This document shows positions 1 to 11,500 of a stretch of 64,000 nucleotides of DNA, in pieces. The stretch spans positions 7,310,855 through 7,374,854 of the forward strand of contig OZ020491.1 in assembly GCA_963971405.1 (NCBI GenBank). Direction: 5' to 3'. Below the pieces are notes generated by a model that did not search any database, had not been told where the DNA came from, and saw only the letters and a list, made by a program, of their open reading frames with translations. This DNA is from Psococerastis gibbosa. Its lineage: Eukaryota > Arthropoda > Insecta > Psocodea > Psocidae. Position 1 is the stretch's first letter; each line of letters begins with the position of its first letter. Position numbers and translations under genes: made by a program.

Positions 1-215
1 AGATAACTTGATCGTGTGCACAGTGCCGGTAGGGAAACATGGTAGGACTTGTCCTGGTCACCTCCGAACTAATCGAGTGACTTCACTGTGTTTTTCAAGT
101 AGTTCGGAATCCACTATAATCAGGAGGTCCACTGTCCTATGGGCTGGCGTAGGACAGTCAAGTCGGGGTCACTCTATGGGCCCAAATATGAGGCCTAAGT
201 CGTTATTAACCCGAC
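1..215 (+). repeat. Interspersed repeat, family A copy 1
   Basis: This segment reappears almost unchanged in reverse orientation at about 38717-38930 and, more diverged, at about 31680-31830 on the plus strand. No coding potential with family resemblance is seen. The copy at 38.7 kb sits inside a hairpin MITE, so the sequence itself appears to be mobile. A (CTA)n run follows at about 219-240. The element class is unknown, and the left end may lie outside the window. Confidence 0.6.
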
Positions 216-249
216 GAACACTACTACTACTACTACTAGCATAGAGGAA

Positions 250-1390
250 AAGCTGGGTCTTAGCTTGCATGGAATTTCCCAACACCTGATCGGCCAGAGC
301 CGAAAGACATTTTTTAAAACTCCCTCGAGTTGTTTCTCCATAAATCGATGTATAGGCAGACAGTTCGTAAAAATTACCTTTTTGGTGTCCTGGGACAAAC
401 TGGGAAACGTTCCTTTGTAATCTCTAAATGTAACTTACAATTTAAATAGGAAAGCAAAAACAATAATTTGTATAGTGTAATATGTAGATTGTGGTGAATG
501 AAAATAGATAGGTAGGCCTATAGGCTATATAAAATACATACCTCCAACGGAACTTGTAATATATAACTTGCCTTATGGGTGGAGATTTAGAAATAGGGGA
601 AAATCCATATGGCATGCGTTGTATTTGTTTATACGCGCCGGTCTTCATTGTACCCCAACTTCCTATCTTTTTACTATAATAAATAAAATATATCTGTGCT
701 ATAATGATATTCCACTGTTTTTAATTTTTCCTATTGATTCTCAGTCAGCTATGGGTAATTGGCGGGAACGCCCGAAGACAATTGAATGAGCCTTCGCGAT
801 ATAGGACCAAAAACAGCGACTGCTTCTTCGATTAGAGTAGTCGTCTGATGGCTACCCTTTGATCTAGGGAGATGGGAGTCGGACTGATGGATCAGGGAGA
901 TCAGGGCTATGGATAATATAAAGTTTTTTTCTGGGGTCCTCCGTCAGGTGCTCCTGAAACGACTGCCCTACTCGGGCAGGGAATTTTTGACATTACCACA
1001 AGGATAATACTGCGATATTTATGTTCTGTGTTTTGGGACAAGCTTAAGAAATAGCTTGAGATGAACTGAACTACTGATACTCCTAACGGGGCACCCACCC
1101 AATGCCCGATATACGCATAGATATATTATGGAGAAAATCAAATATGTTGGGTAAATTTCTCTAGCTGTTAGTTCAGATCTTCCATAGGACCTCCTGTGGA
1201 GTCTATAAATATTATATATGGGTTCTTTGAGTCGCATATTAAGTATACGTCAGCAAAAACTCGTTGACGCAACCCGAGCTTTTGTAATACAAAGAGGGCA
1301 ATACGACCTATGCCAGGAGTTAGAGGCCAGACAGTCTCTTGTAGGGCGTTGTTTTGAAACCTGGAAATCCTGACCTTTTGCCAAGTTAAG
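250..1390. other. No recognised gene
   Basis: Only short open frames without family resemblance are visible. A minus-strand frame over about 1168-1300 looks faintly like part of a transposase but has no anchoring motif. It may be decayed downstream sequence of the P-element-like gene described at 1403-7865. Confidence 0.4.
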
Positions 1391-1879
1391 TCTGAACTTC
1401 GAACCGTGATAATCCTTTCCATCAAATTCCACAAATCGCCGTATTGCCATTTCGTCAACCATAAGGGAGTAGAAAACGTCTCTTTCCGCCCCCCTAGCCT
1501 TCAAGTCCCGTCGTGAATCCTGCTTTGCCATCCACGCTTTTGTACCACCTATTAATGGTGTTAGAGTGAGGGAGGACACTACTAAATGTCGACCTGACAT
1601 ACCTGTAAAAAATAACATTCAGAAATCTAGAATCCACATGAAAACAGCCTGACATAGTTCGGCATGGCTGACATTTTTCTTTCATATCTTATTTTTTGAC
1701 GTGGTGTTTCTTGACTTCAGCGCGCTATTCCAAAGTCGCTCCAACATTTCCATGACCAATAAAAACAAAATTTGCCTGACCTCCGCAAAATAGGATCTAC
1801 GCACTGCATGATGGCGTAGTCAGTAATATTGTTCCTTCCTCATAAGTGTTCTTTGAGTTTGGGCCAGAGCCGGAAGTTA

Positions 1880-2648
1880 GGCGGGGTTTCCATCGACCTC
1901 CCATTGCAGAATGCACATACGTTGACGTGGTAGCAGGTATCATTAATAAAGACGGGGTTTCCACCGACCTCTCATTGCAGAATGCAAATGACATTGACGG
2001 AAATTTTTGTTTTACTCTATGCCATAGTTAAAATTGATCAATGATCATAGAGTAAAATCACAAACAAACAAACTAAAATGAAAAAATGGTGTCATGGGAT
2101 ATGTTAAGTACAAACATTTTAATAGATTTCTATAAAAAGAAAAATTCAAATTTCCGTCAATGTCATTTGCATTCTGCAATGAGAGGTCGGTGGAGACCCC
2201 GCCTACTGACTTTGAAATTAGTTAAAAGCTTTGCCGGATGGAGTGCAAGGCAACCGTTTAGTAGATTAGGTGCCCATTCCATTGACCGGCTAGGGCTATT
2301 TCCAACAACGGTGACGTGGTAGCAGACATTCAAGACTTAGGTGGCGTCTCCACTGACCTCGCAATGCAGAATTGACGGAAATGTTTATTTTTCTCTATGC
2401 CATAGTTAAAATTGATCAATGATCATACAGTAAAATCACAAACAAACTAAAATTAAAAAATGGTGTCATGGGATATGTTAAGTACAAACATTTTAATAGA
2501 TTTCTATAAAAAGAAAAATTCAAATTTCCGTCAATGTCATTTGCATTCTGCAATGAGAGGTCGGTGGAGACCCCGCCTAAGTCTTGAGTGTCTGCTACCA
2601 CGTCAACGTATGTGCATTCTGCAATGAGAGGTCGGCGGAAACCCCGCC
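1880..2648. mobile_element. Composite hairpin MITE with TTA target duplication
   Basis: The ends GGCGGGGTTTCCA at 1880 and its reverse complement ending at 2648 are flanked by TTA on both sides (1877-1879 and 2649-2651). The interior holds several inverted arms, among them a CATTTCCGTCAAT-type arm, two AT-rich centres and copies of the core TGACGTGGTAGCAGACA near 1924, 2311 and 2588. It looks like several related elements inserted into each other. There is no open frame of note. It lies in the last intron of the THAP9-like gene. Confidence 0.7.
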
Positions 2649-3224
2649 TTACTGGAGGATCAAGCGAATAAAGTAGCTTTTCAACCAGTACGACTCTGTC
2701 CGTAACAAGGGCAGCCATTGAAACTAAGGGCTTGTGGGGAGGCTCATTGCCCTAGAGGTAGAGCCCGCCTATGCGAAGCTTCCCAAGCCATTTCTCCATC
2801 AAAGCTTCAAGCGATTACCAGCCTTACATCGGAAATCACTTTCAACGGTGTACTGTGGTAGTTATTTATTGAAAAATGTTTATCCAACTATAATTATTAT
2901 CATATATCCGAGTTGCTATGGAAGGATTATTAACAAAATATTTGGAAATCCCTGCCTTAACGTAACTTACCGGTAAGCCTTAGGTGAATAGTCATGCAAA
3001 GTTTGAGCGAAGGCTCGTAATTCCTCAGGATAGTTCTTTCCTTGGCGCTTTCCGCTCCCAATAAGTTTTAGTAAATTTACGTTGCCAGAACCTAAAAAGA
3101 ATAAATACAATAGACTAATTAATCGAAACCAAGGTATTTTTATGTAGAAGAGAATTCCAAGCATTTTGCCACTTCCCTTGCCACTTATTTGCTCTGAAGG
3201 TTAATCGCATGCAAACAATTCAAT

Positions 3225-3770
3225 GAATGTATCCGATTGACCTCTTCAGTCGCCTCACTAAGTTACCTTATAGGTACTTGTGTCAAGTTACGACACGTCT
3301 CCGATCGCATGGCGTGTAGAGACTCGCACAAGTACAAGCACGCTACCACCTGGCCATCGAAGTCGTGGTCGAAGGACACTGTGATCGGTGGGATGGTGGT
3401 AGCGTGCTTGCACTTGTGCGATGTTAGTGGTTCCGAACAGTCAACATAAGTCTATTTTAACTTTTCTGTGGTAGGTTCAGTTACAATAATTTTTCCCCTT
3501 CTATGCGAACTTATTCAACACGGTTTACTGCTCTGATTTTACAGTTATAACCTCAGAAGATATACATACAGGCATTTACATATTGATATTTATGTGGGTT
3601 TATAACGTACGTATCGAACACGTTATGATGATGGTAGCGTAGTTGCACTTGGGCATCCTGTTCTCACCATGCGATCGAAGACGTTTCGTAAATCAACACC
3701 CTAGCGAGGCGACCGAATAGGGTTATTCGGATACATTAATGCAATGAGGTTCTGTAGGGACTGTTTTGGT
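3225..3770. repeat. Repeat family B (GGTAGCGTGCTTGTACTTGT), inverted pair plus a third copy
   Basis: The phrase GTGGTAGCGTGCTTGCACTT is found at about 3390 and in reverse complement at about 3320-3350, making an inverted pair. A diverged copy lies at about 3632-3750. Further copies are at 26541-26650, 34298-34420 and 62110-62150. Copies end near a shared phrase CGGATACATT. No protein is encoded. It may be a short non-autonomous transposon or a SINE; the sequence does not decide. Confidence 0.6.
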
Positions 3771-4037
3771 CACTAGGTTCGCTGACGACAAACCGATATC
3801 CATATTATTCAAAATGGCCACCGTTTGCATGTGAAAACTAAGCTCTTGGCATTTAATTAATTCTTTAAACATTTTTTATAATATTTTTACTATGCCTGGA
3901 CCTTATTTCGCTGCATATAATTTAATATATATATTCTCCATGATTTATAGAAAAATATCACTTTAAAATAAGACATAAATAAAATAATTTTAAAATATTA
4001 TTGAGGCTTATAGAAAAATCAACGCTTTGATATCTAA

Positions 4038-4425
4038 GGCGCCCATTCCATTGACCGGCTAGGGCTATTTCCAACAACGGTGACGTGGTAGCAGACATTC
4101 AAGACTTAGGTAAGGATTCCACCGACCTCCCATTGCAGATTGCAAATGACATTGACGGAAATGTTTTTTTTTTTTTTTTTAAATAGAAATCTATTAAAAT
4201 GTTTGCAATTAACATATCCCCTGAAGCCATTTTTTAATTTTAGTTTGTTTGTTTGTGATTTTACTGTGAGATCATTGATCAATTTTAACTATGGCATAGA
4301 GGAAAATAAACATTTCCGTCAATTCTGCAATGCGAGGTCGGTGGAAACGCCACCTAAGTCTTGAATGTCTGCTACCACGTCACCGTTGTTGGAAATAGCC
4401 CTAGCCGGTCAATGGAATGGGCACC
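4038..4425. mobile_element. Hairpin MITE, complete copy (GGCGCCCATTCC ends)
   Basis: The left end GGCGCCCATTCCATTGACC at 4038 is matched by its inverted copy ending at 4425. Each arm carries TGACGTGGTAGCAGACA followed by TCAAGACTTA. A second inverted pair (ACCTCGCATTGCAG-type arm) lies inside, around an AT-rich centre. The flanks are TAA and TTA. It is non-coding and lies in the intron between exons 3 and 4 of the THAP9-like gene. Confidence 0.75.
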
Positions 4426-4430
4426 TTAGC

Positions 4431-4472
4431 AAATCTACAAAATGACGTCACAAATGAACCTCATTGCTTGTA
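4431..4472 (+). repeat. 42-bp direct repeat, left copy
   Basis: The 42 bases beginning AAATCTACAAAATGACGTCA are repeated exactly, by eye, at 6160-6201. The pair brackets the LINE-bearing insert at about 4473-6159. It is far longer than usual LINE target duplications but is positioned like one. Confidence 0.8.
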
Positions 4473-4639
4473 ACTGAAATTTTTTTCAAAATGGCGAAGC
4501 TGACTGGAAATCAAAATTTGATAATTTAAATAGTTTCAAAGTATTCCTAACAATTTTAAGAAGTGTCCAAGACGTAAAATTTTTATTTTGAAGATAAGTT
4601 GATTTGTAACCAACAAAATACATCATCGCCGAAGAAAAA

Positions 4640-5815
4640 TCTTGACGACGCGGACCTTTCCGCTGGGAGGTACCCACTTTTGTCACGAGGCCGTAAGGCC
4701 AAGTTAGTGTTATTATATTATTATTAGTGAATAATTAGTGTAATTTAGTGTTAATTTGACGGTAATTTCTAATTACTAAAATAAACATTAGAATTCCTTT
4801 TGTGACAAATCCAAAATGGATGTGCAAAAAACAGACGAATTAACTAATCTGGATGAGGAAAGGGCAGAGGCAGATGACACCGCAGTTGTGGGCGCGGCGG
4901 AAGACATAGCAACTCTACAGTTGAATATGCAGTTGTATCTAGATGAGCTCGAAGAATGGACTAATCGTTGGCGCATAAAACTAAACGCGGAAAAATCCAA
5001 AGGTGTTCTGTTCTCAATTAGAAGAAATGTTACTCCACCTGACCTACTGCTAAATGATGTAAACATAAAATGGTTCAACGAGGCGAAATACCTAGGTATT
5101 GTGCTGGACTCAAAACTCAAATGGACAACTCAAATAAATAGTGCAACAAACAAAGCAACTGCGGCGCAGGCCCAATTATCTTCGCTGCTAGGAAACAAAT
5201 CAAAACTGTCTTTGAGGAATAAGAAAATAATTTACGACTCCTTTATCAGACCATCTATGCTATATGGTAGCGAAGTGTGGGGAGCAGCCTCCCAAACGCA
5301 ACTAAAAACACTGCAGACGGCCCAAAACAAAGTAATGAGGCAAATCACCGACGCCTCAATCATTGCCCGCGATCTAGCAGTTCACCCAATAATAAAACAA
5401 TACATCATTGACAAAGCGCTAAAACTATACGTAAGAGCAGCAGTATCGGATAACCCCTACGTAAATTCTCTAGGATAACAAGACACGGCACGAGTGTTAA
5501 AAAAAAAAATTTATAATATGCCTTTTACTGAACTTAAAGATATTTTGAAACGATAATGTTAAAATAAAATAATGTAAGATAAATATAATAATAAAATAAA
5601 ATAATATAACTTAAATATAAATAAATGGATAAAATATTCTAAGATTTGTAAGTGTTTTAGACCATTATTTATAATTAATTGTTATGTAATGTAATATGTA
5701 ATGTTTTTTGTATTGTAATTGTTATGAGGGCCACGACGCAAGTCCCCTTCACAGGGTGCACTTAGTGTGGCCCTTGGACATCTATGAATTGTATTGCGTT
5801 TTTTCTTGATTAATA

Positions 5816-5848
<33 letters not shown>

Positions 5849-5850
5849 GT
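4640..5850 (+). mobile_element. Internally deleted Jockey-type LINE with an intact 220-aa frame
   Basis: An open frame at 4816-5478 starts MDVQKTDELTNLDEERAEA and continues directly into ADDTAVVGAAEDIATLQLNM, the ADD box of a LINE reverse transcriptase. It then runs through the thumb (KYLGIVLDSKLKW, IRPSMLYGSEVWG) to the normal C-terminus. The first part does not resemble a reverse transcriptase and may be the start of ORF1. If so, most of ORF1 and the amino half of ORF2 were deleted in frame. The 3' side is AT-rich and ends in a (TAA)n tail at about 5818-5848, as in Jockey-group LINEs. The fused protein lacks the endonuclease and most of the polymerase, so it should not be autonomous. Confidence 0.75.
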
Positions 5851-6159
5851 CTCCTGCAATAATCTCAACGGAGCGTTACCAACGGCACTGGGTCTACTAA
5901 GAGTTGGAGAACTCCTCAAGAGAACACCCCAAGAGGATTATTTTGAAAATTTTTAAAAATTTTAAACTTTCAAGTATTATGATAATTTCATCATTTTTAG
6001 TCATTTAAACATTTTATGCTCATTTAATCATTTTATGCCTATTTTAAAAGTGGTATCAAAGACCGGAACTAGTCTATAAATTAATTTCTTTTGTAGAAAT
6101 ACAAGATATCAGAGTAAAGACTGAAAAGTCGACGCCTGAAAACACCTCAAGACAACAAC
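5851..6159 (+). other. Sequence between the LINE tail and the right 42-bp repeat
   Basis: This follows the (TAA)n tail and runs to ACAACAACA just before the second 42-bp repeat. A short frame at about 5860-5955 looks like a LINE C-terminus but is too short to classify. It may be 3' flank carried along with the LINE or a second, older LINE tail. Confidence 0.35.
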
Positions 6160-6201
6160 AAATCTACAAAATGACGTCACAAATGAACCTCATTGCTTGT
6201 A
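6160..6201 (+). repeat. 42-bp direct repeat, right copy
   Basis: Exact repeat by eye of 4431-4472. See the left copy for its relation to the insert. Confidence 0.8.
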
Positions 6202-7865
6202 TGCACACAAAAAAAATGCTTTGATATTATTTCTAGCAGTCTTTGACAACGGGCATTGCCAACATAAATTTAAATATTAATACCATAAGTTTATTAAGAG
6301 ACAAGCAATTATTATGGAGAAATGTCAGTATTTACATACCTAAATCAGATAACAAGGTGGCTTCTTTAGTATTAACGGAGTTTTTCGTCTGAAGTTCATG
6401 CAAAACATTTTTCAAACTTGCAATTTTCTTAACCTTCCTCCTGAGAGACTGTTGTAAAGTTTTAACTTTCTTCTTACATTTTGTCTTACATTTTGAGGTA
6501 GTGTCATTTAGTTCAACCTTCAATCCTGATTTGGTAGGCGAAACAATATCTTGCGGTACCGGGGGAGGGCACAGAGGAATATCATCGGAACTGAAACTCG
6601 ATGTTGAAGGCTTAGGTTCAGGACGTTTTGAATAGTCTAATTTCCGACTTTTATTGTTATTCTGAAACAGTGAGCAAAGTTTATTAACACCGACATTCTT
6701 AGTTACGGAGAGGCTAGCGGCCCTTGATGTTCAATATTGTGCGTGCGTCAAGTCATGGGATTTGTTTCATTTTGTTAGTGTTAAAAACTGATAATTATTT
6801 TTTCTTTTATGCAAAAAGTAGCTCGCAGACCTGTTGATTTAGATAGTTGTGTAGCTGTGCTAACCTGTCTATAAATCTTTTTGATGAATGTCGTAATTGT
6901 AGCGGATAGAGAAACCTAATGTGTAATTTTCAAGAACTTACTGTGACTTGAAAATATTTTGGAAACTCCTCAAAAATATGTGGTATCGCATTATGTTTTA
7001 GTATTCGCCTCTGGTAACCCTCCAAGAAATCCTCTTCTGCAAAATGTTTTGAACAGAGTGCGCTATTCTTGTTAGGTACCCATTGATCCCTTTCCGTAGC
7101 CCGTGTCCACTTCTGGCACATTTCAGGGTTCTTTGGAAATCTACAACAAAACACAAACCATTAAACATGGATTAGGCCTACCTTTTTGAGATTTAATACC
7201 ACCATATGTGTTGCAGGCCATGAAAGGTTTCAGCCAAAATCTGATAAAACCTCAGTAGTCTTTACAAGTTATCAGTGTTCAACATAAATTTGTAAAGCTG
7301 TTCAAGTTGACAGTTACCCATATTAATAGGGGGATTGGGGGGCGTTGCAAGTAGTCCCAGTTAGGCTTAGACGTCAATACATCTCTCCTGAATAACCTAG
7401 CCTGACAAATAATGTTAAGTGACCTTTTAAACAATGAAGTAATTAATCATTCATAAAGTGAAGTCTGAAGTAAACTTTGTTAATTTATAAGCACCTACTG
7501 CTCCTATTAAATACAAGTGTTATAAATATACATAAATTACATGTATGTAGTATGTAGCTTCTGCAACCAATTTATAAAAGTGTTCATATACTTTTGCTTA
7601 TCAAATTCTAACCTTTAAAATTCCATATTCTGGATGAAGTATTTTTTTAGGAACTGTCAGACCAAAATGTATACAAACAGTACGTACAACTTCACTTGTA
7701 AATAATAGCACATGTTAGTTTGTTATAATCACTATAATTTCGAATGGGTTGTACTCACAAGTGCAGGCTCACACTTCTTCCAATAGTTTCTTCGTATTGT
7801 AATTGTCTACTGGATTTGGACTTTCCCGTCCTAAAATCGCAATGAATGGCGCAGCACGTTGGCAT

Positions 7866-8296
7866 GATTTCCCGTTGTAAATAATCCAATAAAAAATAAA
7901 ATGTTACCACGGTATCAAAATATCAAATATCAAAAAAATGTAGATCTGCCTCACTAGTTGACTAGTCACTAGCAGGGGGATGTCACTCCATGTTAAAATA
8001 AAAACTTGATTTATCCAATACGGCCAACCTCAGTTCCGCTACCAGAAACGAGAGGCGCTGTCTGTTTCCCGCCAGTATTCAAATTATCCTACTTTTCTTA
8101 AATAAATTTTTAAGTGAAAATATTTCCAAATATTAGCTAATTTAAATGCAACCTCACTGAAATTCAGCTATACCATCACCTTAACTTATAATTGCAGCAG
8201 TGATATTCCATATTGAACTCTGACAATGCAAAACTTCAATCTTTTCATACACTTATGCATGTTAAGTCTAACACTAGTGAATAAAATCTATATAAA
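7866..8296. promoter_or_regulatory. Upstream region of the THAP9-like gene
   Basis: This 430-bp interval separates the start codon of the THAP9-like gene (minus strand) from the Gypsy element. It should hold the 5' UTR and promoter of that gene, but no TATA box or initiator stands out. Position is the only evidence. Confidence 0.35.
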
Positions 8297-8483
8297 TGTG
8301 GTGTCTGTGGTTTTCTAGAACCACGTATTCCGGAAAAACCATTAGTTGGAGTTGTATGGTCGTAAACAATAAATAAAGATGGATGAACGATTTACCGAAT
8401 TATTAATTTATTACTATATTATTTAATCCTGTACAATAATTAATGGATATAACAGAATAGTATAATGGGTAAACTACAGAACA
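8297..8483 (+). repeat. Gypsy 5' LTR
   Basis: This 187-bp terminal repeat has TG...CA ends and is identical by eye to the 3' copy. It directly follows the ATAAA duplication. Confidence 0.93.
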
Positions 8484-8582
8484 GTGGCGCAGTCGGTAAT
8501 TAGCCTACTATATTTACTATTTTGCGATTGTTTTTGCTTATTGCTTACTTACTAGTGCACGTGGTACTTTTACTTTGCCACA

Positions 8583-11500
8583 ATGACAGATCTAAAAGAC
8601 GTTTTGCAAGCCAATTTGAATATGCAGAAGACGATGTCGGATATTTTGAAGGCTTTAACTAGACCCCAAGGGCAAGGTTCACCTGCTCAACCTGCTACAG
8701 GTGGGGGAAAGAGTTTTCCAAAACTTGATAAATTTATTGCAAGTGACGACATTGCGTTACACATTGAAAAATGTAGTGCAGCTTTTAAACTTTACAGCAT
8801 TACTGATGATAGCACGATGCTGCAATTGTTTATGCATAGTTTGCCTACTGATTTATATGGACTTACTAAGGATTTGCTACATCCGAAAACGCTTGCAAAC
8901 TCACAGTATGATGATGTGACTAAACTTTTGCAAGGTCATTTGCGACCAACACCTTTAGTCATACCTTCTCGGCATACACTATATAAACGCCGACAGCAAG
9001 AGGGAGAATCATTGGCAGCTTATTCGGCATCTTTACGCCACTTAGCTGTTCCTTGCAAGTATGCTTCCAGCGTGTTATCAGAGGTCCTCAGGGATGTTTT
9101 TGTGGCAGGTTTACGAGATCGTCACATTTTAGATCGTGTTCTTGAGGAAGATAACGCTGATTTCGATAAGATTTATGCTCTGGCGGTGTCTCTTGAATCT
9201 GCGTCGTCAGGGACACGGGAATTGCTAGTGCAACCTTCTAGTTCCGTTAATAAAATAAAAAACAAGTCTTTTCAGAAGAATAAAGTTACTCAGGGCAAGA
9301 AGGAATCTACTTCAAAGCAGTCTACCTCTACTACGAAGGGGAAACAGATTGTGTGCTACAGGTGCGGTATGGTTGACTCGCACAAGGCTCCTGATTGCAA
9401 GAAAAAGAACTTAAAATGTACAAATTGCGGACGCGGCTCTCATGTGGCAGCCGTCTGCCTTTCAAAGAAAACGGTTCACGCGGTGGAAGATTCATTACCC
9501 ATTTATACATTGTATTCCGTGACATCCGTGAGTAATGACTTTTATAAACCTTACATGGTTCCACTGCAAGTAGGGAATAAAACAGTATCGTTAGAATTGG
9601 ATACTGGAAGTGCTCATACTATTTTAAATGAACATTTATACAAAGACTTACAGTTGAATGCTCCGTTGCAACCTACAAAGACTCAGTTCCGGGGTTATGG
9701 TGGTACGATAATCACACCTAAAGGAGTTGTTACAGTGCCTGTGACTTATAAAGCCTCGACGGCTAACTTGCGACTTTTTGTAGTGCCAGGTAACCTGCCT
9801 CCACTCATGGGACGTGAGTGGTGTCAAAGTCTGCAAATTTCACCTGTTTTTCATGCAACCGCTACAATTACGCCGTCTGCCGAAGCGAAGCTACAGAAAT
9901 TGTTAGCGGAGAACAAGGAAATTTTTAGCAGTGGCACAGGTATCGCAAAGAATTTTTGTGCTGAATTACAGTTAAAAACTGGCGCTAGTCCTAAGTACTT
10001 AAAGGCGCGACCAGTACCATTTGCTTTGAAGCCAAAAATTTCGGCCGAGATTGACCGTTTAGTTGCAGAAGGAATTTTACGCCCTGTCGAAAGGTCGGAC
10101 TTTGCGACTCCAGTGGTTCCTGTACTTAAGGGAGACGGGTCCATACGTCTTTGTGCTGACTACAGCGTTACATGCAATCAGCTCATTGAGGTTCCTCAAC
10201 ATCCAATGCCAGATATTGAAGATTTGATGTCTACTTTGGGGCATGGTAAATATTTTGCCAAACTGGACTGTCGTACTGCTTACTTGTCGCTACCTGTTAC
10301 ACCAGACACCGGTAAGATTCTAACCTTAAATACACACAAGGGACTTTATCAACCGACACGTCTGATGTTTGGGGTCAATGCGGCGCCAGCCATTTGGCAA
10401 CGTTATATTGAAGGTGTTCTACGAGACATCGAAGGAATTTACGTATTTTATGACGATATGTTGGTTCAAGGAGATACAGCTGAACAGCTACTTAGTCGCC
10501 TTGCATTAGTGTTTTCTAGATTGAAAGAAAATGGACAGCGACTAAATTACAGTAAATGTGAATTCCTGAAATCTTCCGTCCAATACTTGGGTTACAAAAT
10601 GTCAAAGGACGGCCTGCATAAGACTGATGAAAAAATACAGGCTATACTTAATGCTCCAAAACCTCAAAATGCCAAAGAGGTAAAATCATTCATGGGAATG
10701 GTAACTTTTTATGCACGTTTTATACCAAATTTAGCTACGATAGCCAAGCCTTTATACGAGTTAACAAAGCACGATACAAAATTCACATGGACTAAACAGT
10801 GCGACCAAAGCTTGAAAGCTTTACAAAAGGAGATAGTTTCAGAGAAGGTTCTTGTGCACTACAGGCCGGACCTTCCAGTAATTTTGTCTGTGGATGCTAG
10901 CCCGGTCGGAATTGGGGCGGTGATCGCTCATCGTTTCAGTGATGGCTCAGAGAGGCCTATAGCGTTTGCTTCTCGCATACTTTCACCCAGCGAACGCAAC
11001 TACGCCCAACTCTGTAAGGAAGCACTGGCGATTAAATGGGGCGTTTCCAAGTTTTACCGTTACCTGTTGGGACGTCGATTCTGTCTAGTTTCAGATCACA
11101 AGCCTTTGTGTCATATTTTTGGGCCTAAGGCGAAGTTACCAGTTATTACTGCTACACGACTTCTACACTACGCGCTGTACTTGCAACAATTTCAGTTCGA
11201 CGTGAAATACAGAAAGAGTGATGATAACGGCAATGCAGATATGCTTTCACGCCTACCTGTTACATCGGAGACCTTGTTTGACCTGGATGATGTTGAAGAA
11301 TTCCAAACCCATCATTTACAGGTTGTGCCAATCAAGCCTGTGGATCTGGCGAAGGCCACCAGAGAAGATCCAGACTTGATGCCTATTCTTGAAAAACTAC
11401 GTGCTGGTGAGTCATTTCACGATGGCAAATATTCATTGCATGCAGGATGCATATTGCTAGGCATTCGTGCGGTTATACCAGCAAAATTACAACGCACAAT

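Larger units (their letters stand above)
1403..7865 (-). pseudogene. THAP9 / P-element-transposase-like gene, five exons, frameshifted in the last
   Basis: The gene reads from right to left. Exon 1 (7865-7759) starts MPTCCAIHCDF. Exon 2 (7140-6942) carries FPKNPEMCQKW, CSKHF and HNAIPHIF. Together they form a C2CH THAP zinc finger (Cys4, Cys9, then CSKH), a site-specific DNA-binding domain. Exon 3 (6661-6340) is a linker followed by a basic coiled coil. Exon 4 (3091-2971) has YPEELRAFAQTLHDYSPKAY, typical of P-element transposases and THAP9. Exon 5 (1602 to about 1403) has LPHSNTINRWYKSVDG and then SLMVDEMAIRRFVEFDGK, the start of the RNase H-like catalytic region. Splice phases agree at all four junctions, and each junction has a GT donor and AG acceptor. 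In exon 5 the two motifs lie in different frames, with a stop reached at about 1494, so a one-base shift between about 1497 and 1530 probably inactivates it. The rest of the catalytic domain was not found. It could be an old P-type transposon or a host THAP9-like gene. The domain calls are firm; the functional state is inferred. Confidence 0.82.

Noticed and set aside
1168-1458. Resemblance of YLICDSKNPYI to piggyBac transposases
   Set aside because: None of the neighbouring piggyBac motifs is present and the P-type signals next to it are far stronger.
9331-10144. Minus-strand frames within the Gypsy element
   Set aside because: They are shadows of the single long plus-strand frame.
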